Part shown: positions 54,401-63,400 of the stretch, piece after piece
Layout of the letters: each line of letters opens with the position of its first letter
Numbering within the stretch: position 1 is the stretch's first letter
From: Andrena cerasifolii
Taxonomy: Eukaryota; Arthropoda; Insecta; Hymenoptera; Andrenidae
DNA length: 64,000 bases
Direction of reading: 5' to 3'
Assembly (NCBI RefSeq): GCF_050908995.1
Contig: NC_135126.1
Location: 11,780,001 to 11,844,000, forward strand
Notes under the pieces: generated by a model
Database searches by the model: none
Told to the model about the DNA's origin: nothing
What the model saw: the letters and a program-made list of their open reading frames with translations, nothing else
Program-made: the position numbers and the translations under genes

Positions 54401-57400
54401 ATGAAGTCGTGAAAAATTGCCTTCGCCCTTGATCGTTATAATAGACATCTCAAGTTGCCACGCCTTCGATTTCGAGCGGGAGCTTGTCCTAGAGCTCTAT
54501 GCGATATAGGTACTTGCATGTGTATTCCCTTAGAATTCAATGTCATTATGGAACTTCAGGTTTTCGGTAGTACATTCACTAATGCGGTGGTAGCAATAGC
54601 GCTGGATTCTTGGTAGTGTGAAGTTCTTTTTATGGTATATACTTTTACTTGGTCCCCGAATTGAACTATCCGCTGTTCGTTCACGAATCATCAACGTGCC
54701 CCAGAGAATGTTGAGCAGAATCCTCCTAGCGATTCGCGCACAGATTTCAACGGGAATAAAAGACAAGAACGTGTTTCGTAGAGCTCCCGATGGACACGGA
54801 ATTCGATTTGCTAGCTGTGTAACAACGCGAAACTTGACTTGATTTCCACGCGTCTCGTTTTGGACCACCCATGCGAATTCCTTTACGAGGAATGTGTAGA
54901 CTCGACACACTGCACCCGAAACGTGTGGACAATGGAATAGGTAGCATAGGAGATGCTAAAGAATGAATAGCGACGTACGAGAGAGTTATTCAGCTTAGTC
55001 AGGAAAAGGTTAACAATACACCTTGGCGAACAATGATATCGCCGTTGTAAAAGCTCTCCACGCGTCGTAATTTTCAGCGATCCCGGCTAAACGCGTACGA
55101 AAATGAATGGGGGAGAGATCGGTGCTTAGCGAGTATTTTCATCTCGGAACAGAGTCGCGCGGCTTTTCCCTGGAAATCGGAAATCTACTAGGCGAAAGAT
55201 TTCTGGGTCATCCCTGATACATAAATACCACTAACCAGAGGAAGGAAACTATTAACGAAATGCACCCTCCTATCGACGATCGATTGGCAACCAGTAGGAG
55301 AAGAAGCTCCGCCGCGTACTCGCCCGTTCGTGCTCCGTGAAATCCGCGAATCCATCTGCGATTAGCAATTACCGTAATTCAGGAAGGAAGCTTCCTTTTG
55401 GGGGCAGGAAATGATTACTATTTCCAGACGCCCTACACGATAATGAGGGTGATTAATTGTCTAACGGAATGGGAATGTAGAGAGAAAGTTTGGGAAAGGA
55501 ATGGATGAATAAAAAGTATTCAAGTATCATTTAATTCCATGGAACGGATGAAAAGTGCAGATCCCATTCGACGTCGTTCGTACAGGCAGGAGTTTTAGGT
55601 TACCCTCAAAGTTTTCGAAAATTGGTTTTTAGGATGTTTGCATATTCCGCTAGCTACATCTTTTCTACGTATTTTAAGCGCAACCGGGCCCCGAAATTCT
55701 AAAAATGAAGGAATTACAGTAAAAAATGTACGAGCCTGCACATGAGATCGGAAAACGATGTCCAACTTTAAACGCGACTTTCAAGAAACTACGTTTTCCA
55801 AAACGGTGAACATAAAATCTCAAAAACCGCTCGAACGATTTGAATGAAAATTTACAGGGAGCACATTTTCAATATAATTTCTTTAAAAAAAGATAAAAAA
55901 TATATTTCTTACAAAAAGGGTGAAATCAGAAACATCAACATAAAAATTGTATTAATTTGTTTAACAAATTTTTACTTCCTGCACAAGATGGATACTGTCT
56001 TACAGATTATAAAAATGCCTTTACTTTGTGATTTAGGCAATTCACCTGTCACGCTCTCACATTTATATTTATAACTTTTTCCCCTATAAATAAATATATT
56101 TAAAATATTCTTTTTGCGCATTAAAGTCAACGAAATGACGCTTAAAAAGTAAAACAAAAATTATCTCTATATTCATTTATTACTTCAGAATGTGCGTTTG
56201 AAGAAGGGCCAGATGTTGGGAACTAGGCAGTCGAAAAATCGATTTTTATTGCATTTTCCGAAAGTACTATCTTTTCAGAATAAAATGCCGCTTGGTTTAT
56301 AGTAAAATTCGCATAATTGTAAATTTGGCAGCTAAAAATGTCAAACGGCAACCTATAGCGTCACCTTTGCCCAGAACCTTTAAACGCGTTTCTCTCGAAT
56401 ATTTTTTTCTCTTCATTTTGTCCTGATTGCGAACGAATTGAAGTTCAGATCGACTTGGAAAAAATTACAGGATGTGTAAAACATGTGCCATTTCGGGGCA
56501 AATCTCTTATAGGGTCCGTAAAAATTCGAGATTTTCATAAAAAAAATTAAGAAGTCACCGGATTTTGGTAGCGCACAAACAAGGACGATCCTCCAGCCAG
56601 AGAAATTCCGTCCAGCGGCTACTGAAAGGAAACTGGAGGGAGCCTTACAACTTCTCGATGATCAATTTACAGGATCCTCTCGTGCACTCATACTTCAATT
56701 TAGCATCGGATAAAACCTGCAGATACCTCGCGGGGAGTTTAAACGCTGCGGAGAAACAACTCGACAAGAACCAACCCCCCTTCCGCGGGACGTGCTCGGA
56801 GCCGTTAAAGATCTGCATCTGCAGCTCGATTTATAGCGCGGATCGTTAATTAGAATTCGCAACAGTTAATTAGCATTGGAAACACCGTCGGGAGATTCTG
56901 TTATTCCGACGCGAGGCAAGAACTTCGCCGCCGAAGCGCTGCGCGAAGCGTTCGCTAACGACGAATGCATTTATCATGCTTCGAGGATCCAGAATGGATG
57001 TTGCATAAGAGTCGCGTAATGAGAAAGACGCCCGCGATTTGTGCGCCAATACGGTAACGGCGCGTCTCTTAAGTGAATGAAAACAAACCAGCGCCGATAA
57101 CTCTATTACAGAAACAGATCTATTCAAACGACGATGCCTCAATTCCAATTCCATCGATCGCGATAAAAATCTCATTAGAAGTTCCCCGACACTGTAATCC
57201 GCTGAAATTCAAAGATACCCGAGGGCGAGGTTTATCCATCGAAAGAATAAGTTCCCCCGATCGCCTGTCGATTAAATCGACCGTCGCCTCTCGCCGGGAT
57301 ACCGTGGAGCAATGACGAAAGAATTTCCATCGTGATATCGTTACCGAATCAATGAACGGGAAACTCATTTAGCCAGGAAGCCAGGCACGCGACCGCATTC

Positions 57401-60400
57401 ACGGGCGACAATGGAGACATCACGCAATATAAGTTTAATTGGTACTCTCTCGCCGGGCTTGTTCCAATTAACGGGGCGACGTCGCTCGTCCGCGGAGGAC
57501 ACTGCGGAGAACGATTCGAGAACGACGATGACAGGCCGCGGAACAATAGCCGGCATTTTGTTAAAAAGCCGAGAAAACGGGGATAGACAGGCTCCCCCGG
57601 CGTATCCGAAAGACTCTCGACGAGAACTTGCAAGATTGGCTCGGCATGGCGGGGCAAAGACTTTTAATTTGGCACAATGGCAAACGACAGGGCGGAGAGG
57701 GCGGACGAGAAACGCGGAAACGGGCCGACAAAAACGTAAGAGGCGCTGCTCGTGATTAGTTGGCTGGTCAGAATATCCTACGTTCGACATACTTTCCAGT
57801 ACGTTGCCTCCTACCTCTCTCAGCTTTCGCGTCTGCTTGGCTTAAGTACCTGAACCGCGGTGATCGTCTCGCTGGGTACTCACCTGTAACAGAAAAAGAA
57901 GACAGGGAAATTTAATCGACAGTTCGACGAGCGCTTCGCAGAAATGATATAGCCGACGCGTATATTTCGCAGGACGTTCGGAAACTCTCCGAGGAAGCAC
58001 CTCGGGTCTGACTTAATAGTCGGTTGATCCACTTCCCGATAAATGTATCGGGCCCTGAGCCCTGCCACGGAAGAAGGGCGATCATTTCTTGTAAGAGATA
58101 CGCGCAGAGCCACCGATCATTTTTAACCGTCGTGGGAAATTTATCGCGGGGCGGATAAAGCCGCGACCGAGCGTTTAAAGACGAACTGCGGCCCTCGCGT
58201 ATTTGCACCTATTCCGTGCAGGCGCGGCTTTCCTGAAATGGCATCGGCGGGTCCAGGAGAGAGTGGAGGGGCCTCGGCGAGGAAGAAAAGGGGAGAGACA
58301 AATCGTGTATACGAAAGCAGAGTCGCGAAGAGAGGGTTCTCGAGGGCTTCTAGTTGGCAAGCCGCGAGGCAGCTTCGGCACTTTCGCGACCCTCGAGCAC
58401 CGCGCGGAAAGGAGAAGAAGGCTTCCCCGCTCACGAGAGGGCACCTGCCTGTTCCTGAAGAAGCCAGACCGAAGTCAGCGATTCCTATCGTCGTCCCAGA
58501 CTACCGACTTATTGCTCCCTATCGACGGATTGCCACCCTCGAAATCACACCCCCCCATCTTCTCCACCGAGCTCGCTTCTCACCATCCGAGATGCTTCTA
58601 ACATCTGTTCCCAATCGTCGCGGTGCTCGATACGCCGATAGAGACGATGCGACTCGTGCGCTCGAGATTTATTTCGGAGCATCACGTTCCGCGGGTCGTT
58701 AACACGGATTCGCGCGGGACTCGAAGGCGGAGTGTTGATAAATCGTTGGCTAGAGCTTTGTGGGTTAGCGGGTTCGGTGCCAGCTTCTGGGACAGATGTA
58801 TCGCACCCCTGTCCCAATACCGCGGGCGGATGGCTTTTGTATTTTGACTTACGACGCACTAATTGAACTGGTCGAAAGCATCGCTCGCTCGCAGCAACAC
58901 CGTAGCCGCTCGCGACAGCAGCAATTAAAACGACGACCCCGTATCACCGAGAGCTAGGCAATTTCAGCCACCTAAGCGATAGCTTTTCATGCTTCTGCTA
59001 ACAATCCCGGCGATCTTTGTTTCTCGGTTTATCGTTGTCGAAGTTCGTGGCCAATGCAATCCGAGCTCCGTGGATACCGCGGGAGAGCAGAGACATCAAG
59101 TCCTCGCTTTCACAGACTCGCTGGAAATTCTATCGAAGTTCCATCGTCCTTGAGCGAACACTCCAGAGCCCCAGAGAGCGAGGAGCTAGAGAGCGAGCGA
59201 GGGATTATGATCGATTGCCTACTCGCGACGCGTGCATCCTCCTTCAAGAAATTTTCCTTACGAAGCTCACGGCGCTGTGTTTGCACAGTGTCCCAGGGAA
59301 GCGTGTTTACGCACGGCGGATTTCCTCCGCGAGTCCCTTTCGGAGCAGGCTGTGCGAAAAAATAAATCCCCGGGCACGACAATCCATTTTCTGCTGGGAT
59401 CTCAGTCGGTTTCCATGTTTGCACAACGATCGCGCATCCTTGGTGCCCGCCGCGTTTTCCCAGCTTTCCCTGCGCGTTAAAGGAACCGTGGAGCACAGAG
59501 GAAACGTCGATATTTACCGCGCGCTTCTTTTTAATTGCATCCTGGTCGGGTAGTCCCGGATTAATTGCCCTAATCGTCCGCGATGAGAGGACGTGAGGTT
59601 ATACAAGGGATTACAGGCACGCATCTCGGGTTTTTCGATACCGCGGGGAACAAAGCTGCCTCTCGAGTACCTTGTGCAAAACGAAAGCGAAGGACTCGAC
59701 TAAGGGCCAAAGTACTGGATGAAGCATTTGACGAATAAGTAGTCCAGCCAATCGATGAAGACTAAACGCTCGGGCGCCGTGGAAAAAAAATGAGGCAGCG
59801 AAAGTCGAGAATATTCGATAAATATTCAGCGGGTGTGGGTTACGGGGATTTGCATCCCAAAGACAAAGCGATCGCGCGGAACGGCCCTCGTTACCCACGG
59901 GTACGAACAAGACCCCGCGACTTGGAAGGGCTTTCGCAATGGGCACACCGTTGCTAGGGTGGAGCAGCATTAACGTTTTAACACACTTCCGCGTCGTCGG
60001 ATCATGATGAATCCCCGATCGATAGAGCCAGAGCGGAAGCGGGTTCGTTAAACGACGCAAATCGTAGGAAGCGGTGCATCTACCGCATTGCGAGAACCGC
60101 AATACCGAGCCCACCATTGTGGTACCGCCCATAATTCACAGACTTCTATAAACCCACTGTCTCTCTATCTCTCTCTCTTTCTCTCTAGCTTTGTGCATGA
60201 TACTCCATGGTGTTTTCCGCCAGGCTGGCTTGTTTAAGCTCGACAAGACTTTCGTCGGTGGTCAGACTAACACCATGGTGTGTCCTATATATATATTTTT
60301 TAACAGAAAGCGTCCCTGCAGAATCCCAATTGCTCTACCATCTTCGGTATTACGCATCACGTGACAAGCTTACCTCGCAGAAATTTCTCCAGGACTTAAT

Positions 60401-63400
60401 GTCTATCGCGATCTGTACCATTTTGTCACATTCGTATATGCATACCATTCATATACGCGTGTAACGTGGTACGCAATATGTCAGAGCCTTCGCGAGCTCA
60501 TTATATTGCTTCTATCCGTGGTAAATATGCGCAGACGTGATGTTCGCAACAGCCTCTCCGCGCCGCAGCGTTCTGTTCCGGCGATTCCCCCTCGAAACGA
60601 TTACACTCGTCAACGACGAGCACTGGTGGTCGAGGACTGCTCTGCCGCGGTTTCGTTGCAGCGCTGATCTCACCAGCAACCATCTTATCCCCGATGTTTC
60701 CATGTGTAATCCTCTCGAGATTACGCATCAAAGTCGAGCCACGAATTGTAGGATTTGTCCGGAAAACACCGGAAAGTCGGCTGTTCCTGTGTGTCGCGCG
60801 GGATAAAGAGCCCGCGACGTTTCCAATTTAATGTATGCGCGGCGGCCTTAAGCGCCGCACCGAGGAGAACACAGATTTCCTTTTTAAACATTCCGGGAGA
60901 AGGCTGAGAGACTTTGCAGACTTTAGAAAATTTCCCTCTCTGAGCCAGGGCGTCGCGATATTCTTTCAAGAAGTCTAGCATCGCGTTACCTTGTCTCCGT
61001 ACAGGAAATGTTAGGAGACAGATAAGAATTCTCCATCAGATTATTCGAGGCATCGTGGTCGTGTATAAGTCGAAACGGAGGCTAGGAATTTCGGATCCAA
61101 ACCAACAGTTTTTACCTAGTCTGAGTGCATTCCGCCGCGTGGAAACGTTCATCGAATAGAAAAGGAGGCGTTGTAACAGCAGTATTTGAGAATCGTGCAA
61201 ATTCTTCCCCCTCCTGTTACGTGCTCCCAATTACACACGAATTTCACTGTGCCTTTAGCGCATCATGGTCCACGATATTATTGATTTCCCTCACCACTCG
61301 GGTATCCCTCACTTCCGCATAATCCTCGTCGCGATTACGAGCCAAAATCGATACGCCGGGGCGTTGGTAAAAAATTGTTTGTCGCCGGGAAGCTCCTCGC
61401 CCTTGTACGGGATATCTTCGAAAACCGCTTTGTACTTCTAAAAACCTCCGGCAAAAACACGCCTCGGAAGTTAGTCGATATGACAAAAAGCTCGTCGGGT
61501 TCGGAACGCGACCACCGGCGTATGAGAAACCCAGAAGCTCGCCGAAAACCGCGAAAATTGAAAGCATCCGCTGCAAGGGGTGCCGCGGATTTCGCTTCAG
61601 CAAAGACGAAAAAGTTGCATCAGCTGGGAGCAACCGGGGAGGGGAGTATCAAAACTTCGTGTTTCGTTTGTTACTTCGCTACAGACGAGCACTTTCGGCA
61701 GCATCCCCGTAAAATTGGGCCAAACAAGTATCGATGGCGTGGCAAAATTTCGCGACGCGCCATCGGAATGGCGGAGGTGGAATTGGGCCGCGCGATATCT
61801 AGCCTAGTCGAGTAAAATGTCACACCGGGAATGATTTGTTTCGGTGCGCGAGGTACCTGTATGAAGACTTTTTGATTGGACAGCATAATAGATTGGAAGT
61901 TGGTTGACGACGGAGGTATATTCATCGAGGTTCCTTCGAGATCATTTCAGGATCAACGCTACAGAGTACCAGATTCCAATTAGACAATTTAAGTTGCTTC
62001 GTGAAAAAAAAAGTCAACCATTCGACGTCCTCTAGCGAACAGCGGTCGAAGATTAAAGACGTTTATTCGAAAAGCTAATTTACTAGGAATCACGGTGCAT
62101 AATAAGCACACAGTCACAAACGTCAAATGCTGAGGAGAACCGATAATGGATTCACTTGTGACTACGAGTGCTTTGAGCGGCCCGGCCGGTTTCCCCCCGC
62201 ACCTTCGCCGGCGAAACTTCTCGCTGCTACGAACGGGGCAAATTCTCGGGGCGAGAGCCGCGAACAGGTTCCCCGGGAAGGCTCGATAAAAGGGAGGAAA
62301 GTCGTTGGAAGTCCAACAAAGAACGCGGCTGGAAAGGAACTTTCGGATCGCCTCGCCGTCGCGGTAAATCGCGCTGTTCTTTCGCAAACGAATTTTCCAA
62401 AGAGACACCAAAGGCCGTCTCGGTCTAGATAAAAGGTTAACTCTTCGTGATCCACCCTCCACTTACTGTTCCCCCCGATTCCTCTCACTGAGAACCACTT
62501 TTCCCAAAGAGTTCGCGCGAGCCAATTTATTTGCAACACGAGGAAGCCACATTTTCCCCGAGATCTGAGGACCATCAATCTTTATTCGCGGCCTTCGAAC
62601 GACGCTGAACCAGGAGATTTATGTGTAGCCGAGCTGCGCGTTGTTCTTTCGAGTTACACGCAATAGATTCTTCTTGAGCGACGCTGCACACTTTGCGCGG
62701 CGATACGTTGCGAGGAGTGGTGTTCTCCTAAACGGCTGGATCGGTATCGGTTCGGCGCTCTAAAAGCTTTCGTCCCGTCGGGAGTTGCTCCCGAGGTCCC
62801 GTCCGTCGAAAACTGCATTATTGGAGTAAACGCTTGTAGATGTTCGGCCGCGTTACATTGCCTCAAAGCCGAACGAGCCCCCGCAACGTAGGCAAACTCC
62901 GCGGAGACGTGCTTTCCGGAGTTGCCAGCCGCTTTTTCCAGCACACGTTCTCGCGCTCGAGTCGAGTGCGCGAGGGAAGGCAAACAGCCTGGCGCACCAA
63001 GTTTCTGCCCGCACTCCGCGTTAACCAGCGTTAGCAAATATTCGTTTGTTCGCAGTGAACATCGTCGGTCCTCCGTCTAAAAGCATCTAGGTTAAACAAA
63101 AAAAAAATCAACGCTCCGTGGCCCCGCTAACTTGATAATTTACGCGCGCGTCTATGCCGCAATTTGCGTCGATGCAACTATTACGACCCCGGTGTTCCCC
63201 TGGCAAACTCAATTTCCCTCATTAATTACAGCATCGACTACAAACACGCGTGGCAGCAAATGAGGCTGCCTAACTGCCTGAAAGTTGATACAGTTGGCTG
63301 CCGCATTAATTGTCCTCGGTTACACCGACAAAATTAATTAATTTGTGTAGAATAGGTTTCCTTATGCTGCCCCCGTAGTAACCAGATTCGATCCTTGTTG

